A stretch of DNA of 64,000 bases, taken from contig NC_092693.1 in NCBI RefSeq assembly GCF_964275005.1, positions 24,269,122 through 24,333,121 on the forward strand, read 5' to 3'. The notes below the pieces were generated by a model. It was given only the letters and a program-made list of their open reading frames with translations, ran no database searches and was not told the DNA's origin. How positions within the stretch are numbered: position 1 is the first letter of the stretch; each line of letters opens with the position of its first letter. This DNA is from Diadema setosum. Lineage: Eukaryota; Echinodermata; Echinoidea; Diadematoida; Diadematidae. Below are positions 1-22,550 of the stretch, in pieces. Position numbers and translations under genes: made by a program.

Positions 1-489
1 GAATCACTGTCAACTTTCTCTGAGAAAGGCCTTAAATATGTATACATTCAAATTATGAGGAAATTAAACACTTCGTGACTGAAAATGAAATACGTGTTCA
101 TATTTTGTTTTGGGTTTTTTTTTTCTGAATGAGCTATAGGCTGAATATTGCTCTATTTCACAAAATTAATGTTGCTCCCCACTGCAGGCATTACTTTTTA
201 TTTCGAAGAGGGTTTTAGAGATAAAAATGGCGGTGTGTTAATATCGGTATTTATTATATCCATTCAGCTCCATTCCTCATTATCACTAACTTGTCCTACC
301 CATAATGCTCCCCCCCAAAAAACCCCACCACAAAACAAAACAAAACAAAACAAAGCACACGCACACACACACAGACAGACACACAAACACCAAAAAAAAA
401 AAAATAACACCAAATGAGATATTTCTTGAACTGGTAATACACCACTAAACCCCTAAAATTAAACCATTCATCGAAGAGATCGTTAATCC

Positions 490-775
490 AAACAAGTTTA
501 GGGCGTTGTTCCGAAGTTTCGTAATTCCGAAAAAAAGCTTAATAATCAATGAAATACAGATATCGTCATCCGGAAGGTTCGTTATTCCAAAAATGAAAAA
601 AAAAAAAAGCAGCTTCGTCATACCGAAGGTTCGTTCATCCGAAAATAAAATGAGGTTCAATAATTCGAAAATACAAATTGAAAGGATGGTGCTAATATTA
701 ACGAACCTTCGGATTTCGAATCTTTTTTTTTTTTCTTTTTTTTTTCATTTTCGGGTTAACGAGCCTTCGGAATAA
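490..775. repeat. Diverged copies of a 16-bp TTCGTTATTCCGAAGG unit
   Basis: Units such as GGTTCGTTATTCC and TTCGTCATACCGAAGG are followed toward the right by the inverse form (TTAACGAGCCTTCGGAATAA). This gives a loose foldback. It belongs to the same family as the array at 11365-11880, on the other side of the tubulin gene. Confidence 0.7.
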
Positions 776-1457
776 TAGTAACTGCATGTAATCGGTTTCG
801 CGGCACTTGCATTATAACATGCACTGATAAAGATTGAACTATGCCGTGGACGTTAAATTTTAAATTCAGGAATTTGTTTTCTAGAGACATCATTACATTC
901 GAAATTTATCTGGTGTGCTTGGTCTTCTGGATTCAATACCATATAACTACATGCAGTTCATAAATCATTTACATTCGAACCTTCGAAAAGTTTCGTATTT
1001 GACACAACTGTGCAAGGAGGTATATGTTGAGTGACAACAAACTTGAACACGTACATAGCACGCTCACAAACGAACTGGGTTAATTCCAAGCACAATTAAC
1101 TTATTGGGGAAAACGGATACTTCAAATGAGCGGCACTCAACCAGCCTTTGTGTGAAAAATAAACAACAACAACAACAACAACAACAAAAATGCCTTCAAA
1201 TTAATATCCGACACAAACCCTCCTCTCACACCTTACAATGTTCTAATAAGTCCTCATTTGCGGAGATCTTTTTTTTTTTTTAAATGTTGAAACATGAAAC
1301 CCAATATAAGAATGTTTCTTGATCACTGTCTTGTGAACAAAGTGAGAGAAATCAGCTGAATGAGTAAGAATGTTTTATATTCCTTGCAAAACATTAATGA
1401 CTTATTATTGTAATAACATATTGTTGAAGGACAATGAATAAAGTGGATAAGGAAAGA

Positions 1458-1492
<35 letters not shown>

Positions 1493-2283
1493 ACGAATGG
1501 ATCTGAGACATCTGACGCAAAAAGTAAAAGATTACTCGTAGTCATTTCATGTTCGTCACATGCATCTTTAATAATGATCTTGAATGTGTAGAACGAAATG
1601 TCATCTTTACAATCATTTATAGGTCTATTACTGTGTATAGAGGTTTGCTTAATCATTCAAGCGCATTGATTTGATCTATAAGGCCGTCTTGAAGTGGGGA
1701 CAACCACTCATCAGCTACGTTCAGAGTATTCTTATTTGACGATATAATAACTATGACCATGTAATTATGATGACGAATATATTTTTGGGATTTCATTGAC
1801 ATGACTATCATATAAACCATACCACAGGTTGATGATTCATCAAGCAATAATTACCATGCTTTGAAAAATAAAGACATCTCGATGCTAATATGACATGACC
1901 AAGCTATCACAAAAAGTATAAAAAAATCCCATTTCTGTACTAAAACTGACGGAGCTATTTCTATGTATAGATTTTCGTTCATCCAGTGTTTCTATTCACA
2001 TCTACAGTCTATATACACTACACCAAATTACGCAAGATCACGACCACATTGGCAATGATGAATAATTCACTGTTGTATAATATAAAGAAAAGATTATGAA
2101 GCATGCACAAAAAGCGTTCATTTCTGCAACAGCAACAGGCATAACTATCATCAATAAGGTGATTTAAAGAGGTGAACATCGAAGGCAAAGGTGAGACTTA
2201 ACGGATCAACCTGACAAAATTCCCTGCAAATTTGATTTCTTCTCTCTCTTTTTAAAGAATCCATAGGTGAGAGAAATAATTGA
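776..2283. other. Non-coding 3' flank of the tubulin gene
   Basis: No coding exon was recognised. It should contain the tubulin 3' UTR (minus strand), but no clear AATAAA was found just downstream of the stop. It holds a (GA)n run at about 1461-1490 and a short (ACA)n run near 1165-1187. Confidence 0.5.
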
Positions 2284-11985
<9,702 letters not shown>

Positions 11986-12000
11986 GTTGATTTTTGTTCT

Positions 12001-15000
12001 ACAGGGTGATGAGACAAAACGATCATGATGAGAAAAGACAATGAGTGTAATTCTAATTATGTCCTCGCTTAAAATCACGAATAGGCTTCAGATTGATAGC
12101 TCTAGAGAATGTCGACTGAAATAAAATGTCGGAATGACAATGAATGCGATGGGTGAATGAATGAATGGATGAATGAATGAATGAATGAATGCATGAAGAA
12201 ATTCGGAAAAGATTTGAAAAGCTGTTGAACAAATCGCTCGCTGTGATTTTACAATAACCAGAGTAATGTCTGCAAACGCCAGCCAAACATAAACCCATGA
12301 CACTGTATGTTGAAAAGTCGTAAGCATTTTCTGTTCAATAGCATGTTATCGTGCTGAGTGTTTGTCATCAGCCATTCTGAAGACTCAAAAGTCTATTATA
12401 AAGCCTCCTATAATAAAGGAAATTGGTTTTCCTGCATGCAATGATCAATGAACTAAACAACAATAACAAACAAACGCGAATTTGATCAAAATGTGGTGAA
12501 AATATGGCGCGTAATCTCACACAATTAATACAATATACTCACAGGACTTCAGGTGTAGGGGTGCAGAGAAGAAACGCTCTTGCCGATGAATGGGACAAGG
12601 TTATTTGCTGAGCTGGGTAATATACTCAAGAGAATGAGACTATCGAAAATAGGCTTCATCCCGTCGCTAAATAAGAATATCCTCTCTCACTGGCTTGCAG
12701 GGGCGCGCTTGGCTCAGATCATCCGTTCGTTGTAAAATAATGTGCCATAGAAGCAGAGATAAAGTGACAAATCACAGCTGTTTTAGTTCTTTTTCTTGTT
12801 GTAGTTGCTGCTGCTGTTTGTATAGAAACGCTCACTATGATATAAATATCAGCGATAATAATTATGATGTGCTATGCTTATATAAACATTCCACATTGGT
12901 CTCGCAAATTTCATATCTGTAAGAGGTATACGAGAAATCGTTCAATTCTTTTTTACTTGCTTTTCCACGGTAACATGTCTCCGATATCGTGCAAAAAAAT
13001 AAAAAAAGAGGAGGCTGTATGCAAAAAAAAAAAAAAAAAAAAAAAAAATGTGGATGAAACTGACCGCTAAATCAAATACTTTAGAGGGTGAAAAAATAAG
13101 GGAATGACTGGATTTACTTCTCTTATCAAATACTAAAATAGATAATGGTGACAACAGTTACTGGTCGACAACTTTTGAATAGAGTCCCACACAACAGTGT
13201 CTATAGAAATAGCAACAAACACCTTGAAAATATGACAATATTACAGAGTTTGATCACAATGAGAGATCAAGTGCTATAAACGACGCTTTCTTTTTTCGAG
13301 TCGCTTTGTTTGCATCTTAATTATTGTTCAAGGAAGAGATGAATCTCTTCTGTCACCATGAGAGATTTTGCCTGGCCCAAGTCTACTATGGGTGATTCAA
13401 GCGACAGATTAGCGTAGCAGGAAGCAAACAGGAAAAGTGCGCCTCAAAGACGGGGGTGCCGCGGCTGTGACCCCTTGTCAATTCTCGCTTCCTGTGAGCA
13501 CATTAACTGGGTGTCGAGGGTCTATGTAGCAGAAACCCATTCCTGCATAATAATAACACACAAAGAAAACAAAGAAAGTGAAAAAAGCAGAGCACCGATC
13601 CAACAATAGCAAGAACTGTGTGAATGGGAATTTACTCTCTACAATATTAAACTATGATGCTGTTTTTAAATTATTCTGACATCGCTGGAGATGGTGGTCA
13701 TTTTTGGTTTTTAACGACGAATATTTATGGCGTCTGGTCAGTCCACACGAACTGAGAAGATTCGAAATCATGATACATCTATATACTCACAAAGGCATGG
13801 GGATTAACAGCAAATATCTCTCTTTCATATCTAATCATAATTATTCTATATACAGTTCCATGACCCGTGACTGTCGCCACCATCGGCATTATAATCTAAC
13901 TGCCAATCCAGGGTATTCAACAACAACCACCACAACAACCGTTATCAACAACAACACCAACATTCAGACAATAAAATCTTCCCAACTTTCACTTTCATAT
14001 ATCGGTAAAGTAACTTTTCACTTTCGTAGATCGGTGTCGTTTAAAATTGTTACTGGCTGCTATTGTTGTTGCCGTTGTTATTTTCAAATCCAGGTCTAGA
14101 ATGCTAAAACAAGCGCATTGGCGCCATGTGTTCTACTAGCAAGTGTACACCATGAATACCCCATTACAACTGATGACCACGTCTAGTCAACAAAGTGGAC
14201 TATAGCCCCTGGCCAATATAAACCGCACTCTGTTCATTTTTATTATTATAGGCTTATATTTTATTGATTTCAACAATTGACATACAAACATAAATCATTT
14301 AAAATTATTATTCTATAAAAATAACACGAACAGGAGAATGGATTTGAAAAAAAAAAAACTATAAAGAGAATAAAGACAGCAGGATAGAAATATACTTGAC
14401 CTCAAGACCTCCATCAAGGGAAGAGGGGAAATGAAAAAAACCCCGATGATGAACGTTAGTTCACACGAAAAAAAAAGAAAGAGAAGAATATATTGACTCG
14501 ATTCGCCAAGGAGAGAAGAAGGGAAGAGGGCAGACTTGTCTATACTTTAAATGTGCAAATATTGTGATGAAATAGAGAGATTGATAGAGCACCCATTCCA
14601 TCTGTTGAAGTGTTGAAACAAAGAGGTGGGAAATCAACCAGAGACGAGAGGGCCGGCTGAAGCTGAGGCAAGAGGAGCTCGCTAAAAAAGTGGATACGGA
14701 TCGAGAGTCGGTGCGGCGCGTGCGTGCAGGCATGGTACATGAGATAGACAGAGTCGTACAACGTGGCTGTCCAGGCTGTCAAAGATAAAAGATTATTACA
14801 AGGTGAAGTCAGATATTGATATCAACACTCCGATATATTCCACATAACCATCGGCAATCCGAATTATACTACTTTTACTACAATAGAACTTTAGTTGCTT
14901 CCGAGCCGAGGATCCAGCTCGCCCGGTTTTCAGCTAAGTAACGCCACTAACGGTCCCATATATGCCATTCTGTGTTGCTTTCAGATTTAATCGTTATTAC

Positions 15001-15600
15001 TTCAATACTCATGAATAGGCTTAAATTACACACCGTAAATTTGAAGTTACTCCAGCTTCTTACTTTAGGTCTCATTTGGATAAAAAAATCTTTCCTTTCC
15101 CTCTATTTATACTTTATATTTGTAAAATCAACTTTGAGTTGGTGTGCACGTGTGATATTACTGATTATGGGCACTGCTCGTGCTCAAAATTCAAAAGTCG
15201 GGTGCGTCTCTAACCATCAGACCATTGCTAACGAAGTTTAGCAGGGAGGCAGGGCATGGCATCCAAAAAGTCCACGACGATGGATGCAATGCCAATGACT
15301 GTGTTTTCATGGGTACATGCGCATGCCATATAAAATACCAGGCATTGTGCTTGCATGAGCATGATGAGTCCTAATATTGTTACTTTTTACCCCATTTTGT
15401 ATACTCCTTTTTGCAGATTGTTCAAGCGAAGCCGCACAATACACATTATTGACAGCAGAAACCATCAGTGTACAACTACAAGAACATCTTGCCAGGTAGA
15501 TAACAGACGTTATCACTGTGACAAACATTTATGCGACTACTATACTACTACTAGCCTAGTCATTGCCCATTTGACAGAATAGTCAATTAAACTTTTACAA
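12001..15600. other. Intergenic region between divergent tubulin and PSMG4
   Basis: The two genes are transcribed away from each other. No coding exon was recognised. It has an (ATGA)n run at 12152-12195, poly-A near 13025-13046 and CAA/ACC-rich patches near 13918-13960. Both promoters should lie here, but no certain TATA or initiator was identified. Confidence 0.6.
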
Positions 15601-15700
15601 GAGCTCTCCAGAGACAAGAGAGGTGCCTGCTAGTTTCTCGAGGATATCACCTGCCAGTAGATGGTCCTTCACTGCTTCACCAAGCTTCTATCTTTTCCCA

Positions 15701-15916
15701 ATGGCAACATCAACATCAGACAGTAACGGGACAGAGCGAGAGGTGGCATCAGCCGATCCAGCACTGTGCAGACTGGCGGTGCACAGTTTCTCAGAGAAGC
15801 TCCTTGACACTGAGATTTTCTTTCATGTGACCAAGCTTATGGACAGCTTTCTGTTGTGGATTGGGAATAAGCCTGCTCATATGTCCAATCTTGCTGTTGC
15901 TTTGAATACAAGATGT
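15701..15916 (+). CDS. PSMG4: PSMG4 exon 1
   Basis: This exon has 72 codons from M-A-T-S-T to L-N-T-R-C, ending at a GTAAGT donor. The first 20 or so residues (Ser/Thr/Asp-rich) are not conserved; family similarity begins near L-A-V-H-S-F-S-E-K-L. Confidence 0.92.
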
Positions 15917-18900
15917 GTAAGTGGACCAGTCATTTTGTCCAAAGTGCATTTGCCAGGCAATCGATGCTTACAGTTCCACAATTCTAGTATTTAAGTATTT
16001 TAAGCTTTAAATGTGATTTAAGCTTTTGGAAAAAAAGAAAGTCAGTGTGGAAAAGATTCTACAATTAGTTCCTATCTATGTCATGATTGTAAGCAAAAAC
16101 ACAGAATATGCCATGATTCAAGTGATTACTGTGTCCAGTCAACATTCTACCAGAGCCAAGACTCCAACCCCAAACATCTCATAGAAAAAAGATTATCCTA
16201 CCTGGACCCCCTTATTTGGAGACTCTTATTTCACAGACAAACACAGTATTGCTGTATGTGCTCATAATACACATCATGGGCACAGGCACAAGTAAATACA
16301 TGTGGCTTGGGTCCAAGGCCCACTTCAGGGCAGTGGAAGCTCTGTGATTCTTTTTTTTTTTTTCCTTTGGCTGTCTAAGCCTTTATTTTGAACATGTATG
16401 ACAAGAATAAACTTGGGCTTAAGACAGCTCAATCTCACATTTTTGTTTGATGTAACAAAATGAGACAATTGACATGAAATGTTTTACTTTACTATTTAAG
16501 CTCAGTAGACCATCAAATAGGGCATCCAAAACAGCTGCTTTGGTCATACATTTGTCTGACTTTGTCTCGGGATAAAAGTTTTTCAAGAAGCTTCCACAAT
16601 GTCGGTCAGTTTATGCAGTTTCTCAGAAGAAAATGAATCTTGCTATATTACTGTTTGCAAGATGCCAACTATACACAGCCCAGTCACTGCTGTAGTAGCC
16701 TGTTGCTTACAGCAGCGACTGGGCTGTGTATAGTTAGCAAGATGCATCAAGTTGTGATGTACAGAAAGTTCTCAAACTGTTTTGTTTCTATTTTATCTTT
16801 TCAATAGGACAAAGTTCCCAGCGCAGCAATGTTGCTTGGTGATACTGCCAATACACAGCCATCCACTCTGGCACAGAAATTAGGTGAGTCTATGTAAATG
16901 ACCATGTCACTTTAACCCGTTGAGGACAAGTCAGGAGCATAATCGGGCAGGTGTCTATGGGAAATGCGTGTTATAGTAAAATCGGTCCGTCCTCAATTGG
17001 TTAAGCTCATCTTGGCCACCATAGTTGACAATAGTTATTATTGTCATTATGATTAGGCATGCCTACCATGTTGTATGTCTCTCCAGTACATAAATTTAGA
17101 TGGTTGTGTCTTTGTCCCTAAAATGCTGGTGTATGTATGCAATTTTGGCATCTTATTTCAAAGGAACAAAAAGGAACAATGTCCAGTATCGTGCTGTATT
17201 CATGTGAAACTATACAGAATAGCAAAAGCATTTTCCATTAAAGGATGGTGAACGAGACATTAAAATCAAGAAAATCATACAAAAGAAGGTGTCAAAGCAG
17301 AGGGAAATGTCTGTTCAAACAGATTTTTTATGTGACTTTTTAAAATATATTCGTACCACTGAAAAATAGCGAGTTAAAACTGACTGATTTACTTCACCGA
17401 TATTCGCTCCAGAACGGCCGTCTTTTTCGGGGCCCTAAAATATGACGTCATGACGTGGACGAACGTACCCTTTACGATCGAGTGTGCAGCGCTAGCTAGC
17501 TCTACATCGAGTCCGCCATTCATAAAGCACGACCGGGTCGTAGTTCTTTGTGAGCGGATGCAATACAATACTATACCTTGCCTGTCTTTAGTCGCATCTG
17601 CTTTATCGGCAGAAGCAGCAGGGTAAAATGTACCATTATTTAAAAAAAGAAGAAGAGATGAATGAATAAATAAATAAATAGATAAATAAATAATAGCCAT
17701 AATAATACTAATAATATAGTCTGAAGCAACGTCAGTAGCGAACCGCCGAGTCCCCGCCGAAGAGCTAGTTTGGTGTGTATGGTAGCCCCACTACATATCG
17801 ACCACATTCTTTTAAACCGACCGTGTATAATTCGCGCACTGAACACTTAGTATGCACTTCGTCTGCGCGCAAAGCACATAAAAATGGATCGGCTTTGAAT
17901 GTACACGAGGATGGTGTGGGAAAACGCGATAATTCACTGTTCATTAATGGTTTTAATCAAGGACAAAATTTCGAATGAATATTTTCACCGAATCGTAATG
18001 ACAGCACAATGTAATGTCTATGGAAGTTCCTAAAAAGCTTCGTTGACGTTTTCTACAACACGGTGTTCAATACAACTCGGTTTGCGTGCATTGTCAATGC
18101 AAAAAACAGCGGTCGATCCTGATAACGCGATTAACCGCGGGGAGCTGAAACGAGGCCACGCTAGTTCGTCGGCGATATTTTTGCACTGAAACTTCGAATC
18201 GAAAAGGGAACAACGGCATTTGATAGAGCTGGATTTTCTCAATCACGTAGGTCAAGTTTTTTACGTGAATTTCAGTGTTAAATATTCTTATCAAGCAAAT
18301 AAACATTAGGCGGTCGATGAGTAGTAGGTCCAACCCTACATAGGCTACTCCACTACGTAGATCCTTACGTTAGCTAGGTCAGAGTTCTTGTTCTACCGTA
18401 ACGTTAGGCTCTACTACTGTACTAACTAGGCCTATTAAACGGTTACTATAAGCCGTTTAAGAGTAGAGACTGAGGCGCGAAAGCGCAAGTAGAAATTTAA
18501 AAAGGTATACTTCATGGTAATTCGAAGGAAGATGGATTCAATAAGTGAAATTATAACTCACTTTTGCTTGATAGAGTAAACAAGACACGTACAGATACCT
18601 CGGTGCACTCAGGTCATCATGCGGAATTCATGCTTTGAATGCGAACCACGGCGCGCTCGGCGTGATACAGAGCGTAGCTTAGGTGCAAAGTTAGCTAGCG
18701 TATCACATCAGCGAGCGCAGGGCTGATTCATCCATGTCATGACGTCATAATTTCGGTCACCAAAATTTTGCCATCAGATCGGGTTCAGGTGGTCTAAAAA
18801 GGGCCTCAAAACACCATCTCTCAATCGTTCTAAAGACATTTTCACCTTCTGAAAGTTAACTATTCATATTCCTAGAGACTTAAGCTTTGCAGAAATATAT

Positions 18901-19296
18901 AAATCACTTCGTTTATGAATACCGACATTTTTTTCTTGTTCACCATACTTTAAGAAAGGACAAAAGTAAGGTCTCATGCATAATATTTCACGGTGGTTCA
19001 TATTAATGCTGAAAAGTTGTTGAATACTTAGGTTACGGAATTATTTCTAACAGACATATTATTAGCGGAAAGAGATGTTTAGAAATAGCATTGCATGTAT
19101 GTATTGCCGGAATGCTCAACAGGCCAGTTTCCATGGTACCAAAGTCTTCTCTTTGTTTTCATCTATTATCGTAGCAAAGTCAACTGGAAAGCAAGTATTT
19201 GTGAGCTGCAGTCTTCCCTTGATGGATCAAATGCTCGTCTCTCTAGTTGAAAAACGGATCAAGGAGGAACTCAAGGCCAATCCTCAGTGCTTTTGA
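15701..19296 (+). CDS. PSMG4: Proteasome assembly chaperone 4, complete, 3 exons
   Basis: Exons are 15701-15916, 16808-16883 and 19175-19296, with GT-AG junctions in phases 0 and 1, giving 137 aa (human PSMG4 has 123). PAC4 pairs with PAC3 and helps build the alpha ring of the 20S proteasome. Recognisable blocks are FHVTKLMDSFLLWIG in exon 1, M-L-L-G-D-T and L-A-Q-K-L in exon 2, and KQVFVSCSL plus the C-terminal LVEKRIKEEL in exon 3, in the same order as the vertebrate protein. The start is the first in-frame ATG, in the context CCCAATGG; the reading frame is open upstream but contains no earlier ATG. Intron 1 holds a small hairpin with flanking direct repeats, and intron 2 holds a 1.7-kb TTAA element. 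Confidence 0.94.
16657..16745. repeat. Small near-perfect hairpin flanked by 9-bp direct repeats
   Basis: The two copies of GCAAGATGC (16657-16665 and 16737-16745) enclose a hairpin. Its 28-bp arms start AACTATACACAGCCCAGTC and differ at one base, with a loop of about 13 bases. It lies in PSMG4 intron 1. The direct repeats look like a target-site duplication; a small RNA hairpin is the alternative. Confidence 0.8.
16808..16883 (+). CDS. PSMG4: PSMG4 exon 2
   Basis: This 76-base exon lies between an ATAG acceptor and a GTGAGT donor. It encodes D-K-V-P-S-A-A-M-L-L-G-D-T and S-T-L-A-Q-K-L, matching the LLGDT...LAQRL block of vertebrate PSMG4. It is too short to appear as a long open frame. Confidence 0.92.
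16912..17004. mobile_element. Short TTAA-flanked palindromic element, copy 1
   Basis: The ends are TTAACCCGTTGAGGAC and GTCCTCAATTGGTTAA in inverted arrangement around a core with GTGTCTATGGGAAATGCGTG. The same core and one end recur at 28945-29039. It lies in PSMG4 intron 2, beside the larger TTAA element. Confidence 0.75.
17238..18953. mobile_element. 1.7-kb TTAA element in PSMG4 intron 2
   Basis: The ends are TTAAAGGATGGTGAACGAGA and, inverted, TTAAAGTATGGTGAACAAGA. The inverted similarity reappears deeper in, with ATGACGTCATGAC and CGCTAGCTA at matching distances, so the arms run to about 270 bp, though diverged. The core is rich in CpG and GC compared with its flanks and shows no transposase-like ORF. 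The TTAA target suggests a piggyBac-type non-autonomous element. Confidence 0.75.
19175..19296 (+). CDS. PSMG4: PSMG4 exon 3 and stop
   Basis: After a GTAG acceptor, the exon completes an Ala codon and reads K-S-T-G-K-Q-V-F-V-S through V-E-K-R-I-K-E-E-L to the C-terminal P-Q-C-F and TGA. It matches the C-terminal strand and helix of PAC4. Confidence 0.93.
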
Positions 19297-20281
19297 TATA
19301 CATTCAGTTGACAACCCAGTATCTCATCATTTTTGGTAAGTGTCTGCCATTTCACAGTACATTTGTATAACTACAATGTACCTGGTGTACAAATGATGTA
19401 CTTCGATTACCTGGTTTACTGTAATTAATAGAGTACATGGATTGAGTAAATATCATATAATTATGATGGACACGGTTCAAAAAATACAGGTATTAGGCTA
19501 TAAATATAAATGTTTATTAATCATAGTGTTCATGCATGTCTGTGCATCTGTGTATGAAAGAGTTTGTTTTGTTTGAGCTCTCCTATCATTTGTGTGTGAA
19601 TGTGTGTATACATGTGTGTCTGCTGTGTGTTCTACTGAAATGTGAATGCAGACCTTGTGCTACATTTGGGTTTGCAAGTGTGCAAACGTGTGTGTGCATT
19701 TTGCATAGTGTATTGCATACTTATAGGCAAGGTTTAGCATTAGCAGCGGCCAAGTGGCCTGCTTGGGCCACCAGAAATTTATGTCTGGCGACCACCTCCG
19801 GCTACAATATGTTGTGGCACCAAACAAAAGATTTAGGAATGTGAGCATTGTTTTGTGTGCTGTTCTCATCCAGAGTAGGGGAGAATATCTAGGGGCTACT
19901 CATTACCGTAGTTGATAACTCTGTGCATTTCAGCTAGCTTTGGCAACCAGGGTTGCCAGGTGGCCACTAGTTTTCTTGGCCATTTTCCTTCGCCTATTTT
20001 ACAGCCAAGACCAGTTTTCTTCATCTATATTACAGCCAATTTGGCCAAGCTATTTTCATTTTTCAGTACCAAATTTTAGGACCAAAATTCATCTTTCTAA
20101 TGACAGAACTAGATATTGAATATAATCATGTCATGAATACATGGTTTCGTAGAAGATATCATGCCTCAATTCAATATTGAATATATTAGACTTAGTGGAC
20201 ATTGTAGCAGTATATGGTATTTTAAGGCCTGTGTCATACAGTAACTGCCATGCTTTATGATTATTTTAATAATATTGTTTT
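19297..20281. other. Non-coding flank 3' of PSMG4
   Basis: No coding exon was recognised. A GGCCACC/TTGGCC-rich stretch at about 19745-19990 looks like an old dispersed repeat but has no clear ends. Confidence 0.5.
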
Positions 20282-21059
20282 TATGCCTCTACTACGAAGT
20301 GTCGCCAGAGGCATTATGTTTTCGGGTTGTCCGTCCGTCCGTCCTGTCCGTCCGTCTGTCCGTCCGTAATCAATTTTGTGGACAGCGTAACTAAAAAACT
20401 GTTTGAGGTATCCTAATAAAACTTGGCATGTGTATGTATGAGTGTACTGGATCATGGGTCAAAGGTCAGGGGTCAGAGATTAAGGTCAACTCCTCAAAAT
20501 GTCATTACTTCCTTTATGCAATGGTTGCAGGATTTTTCTTGAAACTTGACTATATGTAGTACTCACAAGATATTCTGTGGGAAGTTTCATGCCAAAAGGT
20601 CAAAGGTCAAGTGAAAATGTTGAATTTCCCTTCTTCTTTATCTAGAAAATAACTCACAGGTATCATCATGAAACTTAATTACATATCTATGTGTGTTCTA
20701 CATAATAGTATTCTCTTTGGAACTTTAAGGTCAAGGGTCAAGGGTCAAAGGCCAGGTTCAAATACAAATATTTTACCATACTGAAATCACACTTTTTCTC
20801 CATACCTTGTATATTACTCAGTGCATAAACGTATAAAAGTGTCAGAAGTCAAGTAAAAATCCTCAAATCCCCGAAATCACTCTGACAATTTAGTCATTCA
20901 TCCAATTAAAACCTAGTTCAAGGAAAGTGAACATTCAGCACATTTGTGACAAACCTGTCATTTTAATATTTTGCCAATTATGTGAAACTGTCATCACACA
21001 TTGTCAAGACATTGTACTATGGACCTATTAGGAGAACCATGCATTATGGTAGAGGCATA
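20282..21059. mobile_element. Inverted-repeat element with TCCG repeats and AGGTCA half-sites
   Basis: The ends are TATGCCTCTACTA and, inverted, TATGCCTCTACCA. The left part has a TCCGTCCGTC run at about 20329-20370. Direct AGGTCA-like half-sites occur at 20456-20468, 20597-20609 and 20727-20754. No ORF is seen. It is probably a non-autonomous DNA element about 778 bp long. Confidence 0.65.
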
Positions 21060-21383
21060 CCAGTTACCACAGTGACATTTCTAGTTGATTTTGTTATATT
21101 TTTCTTTATCATTTTAGGACACAAAGAAAGAGAAGAAATTTATAATGATTTTGGTGGGCTGAACAGGCTATATATTAAAAAGAAGTGTTAGTAACTTGCC
21201 TTGATATTGCCATTAGAATAGAAAGTTGCATGACTGCTGGGTTGCATGCAGTTAACATGAGTTGAAGGAGACAAAGAAGTGTAATATAACAATAGCAGTG
21301 GCTGATTTGTGCATCTCTTCATATTAAACATCTTTGTCTTCCTTTGTATTTGTTCTGTTTGATTACTTTGATCTATTAAGAGT

Positions 21384-21767
21384 TTAAAGGGATCATACAG
21401 TTTTGGGACCTAATTTCAGGTTTCTAACATTTTTTGGTGAGATAATGAGAAACCTCTTATGAAATATGAAAGAGCATGTAATTCTATGAGGAATTCAACA
21501 TTTATTTGATGAAAATTGGTTTACAAATGGCTGAGATATCCAAAAGAGAGTGATTCTAATAAGTGTGGGACCCACACTTTTTTACAATCGCTTTGTTTTA
21601 CTGTGTTTTTGGATGTTTCAGTCATTCCAAATCCGATTTTCATCAAATAAATTTTGAATTGCTCTTAAAATGGTAAGTTCTTTAAGTTACTAGAGTGTTT
21701 TCTTGGTATCTCGCAAAAAGTTAAAAGCCCAATTCTCATCTCCACCAATACTGTACCATCCCTTTAA
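21384..21767. mobile_element. TTAA-flanked MITE, family B, copy 1
   Basis: This 384-bp element starts TTAAAGGGATCATACAGTTT and ends CTGTACCATCCCTTTAA. The two halves are inverted relatives, each with a GAAAATTGGTTT or AAATCCGATTTTC block. A second copy lies at 22551-22944. Confidence 0.8.
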
Positions 21768-22550
21768 ACTGTGATTCATTTACAACAGTTATACCCAACA
21801 GAGATAAATTATGCCATTTTTAATTTTTTGTTAAGTGAGGTCATTGTCAAATAGCAAAAAAACAAAAGTTTTTGCATTGATACTGCACTTGTCACTTAAC
21901 AAGAAACTATCGTTGAGATAATAAAATTGTCACATGTTTTTTAATCATTTCCTATGTTTTTCAGCAGGTTAAATCACAAATTGATAAAAATAGTCTGTTT
22001 TTTTTTGCATTTAAACTCTTCATACTGCATGCTGTAGTTATGGAGTGTGCCATGTTCATTTTCATAAACAAATGTCATATATTTTTAATGTTTTTTTTCG
22101 TAGTTTTTACCAGGTATCCGTTGAGTAGGAGTCATAACGAGATTGGCACTTTCATGGTACAAATCTGTATGGCTAACATTTTGATTTTATGATAATGAAT
22201 TTGCATTAAACCACATGATACAACAGGGCTCCAATTAAGCGATGACCGTCGATGGCCGTGGCTGTCGATGCCTCTTTGGTTGGCCGTGATGCCCCCCCAG
22301 AAAAATTATATTCTCAAGGCCGTGAATTTGCCTGCCCTTTTTCTTTTGGCTGTCATGCCCCTTTTCTCTTGGCCTGTCGTTTCTCTGTCTTATCACGCAC
22401 ATCAAAAGGCCAATGAATTTATAATTCAGACTTTATACATAATATGCAGTACAGTGTATTGCTTGTTTCTGGTACCAAAGTGCCTTACACTACACTACTT
22501 TTCAGTTTAGAAAACAAAAATGGTCTTGCGGCCTTTTTTAATGACCAGAA

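Noticed and set aside
15623-15700. N-terminal extension of PSMG4 exon 1
   Set aside because: The extension would begin at GTG. The first ATG in frame is at 15701, close to the expected family start.
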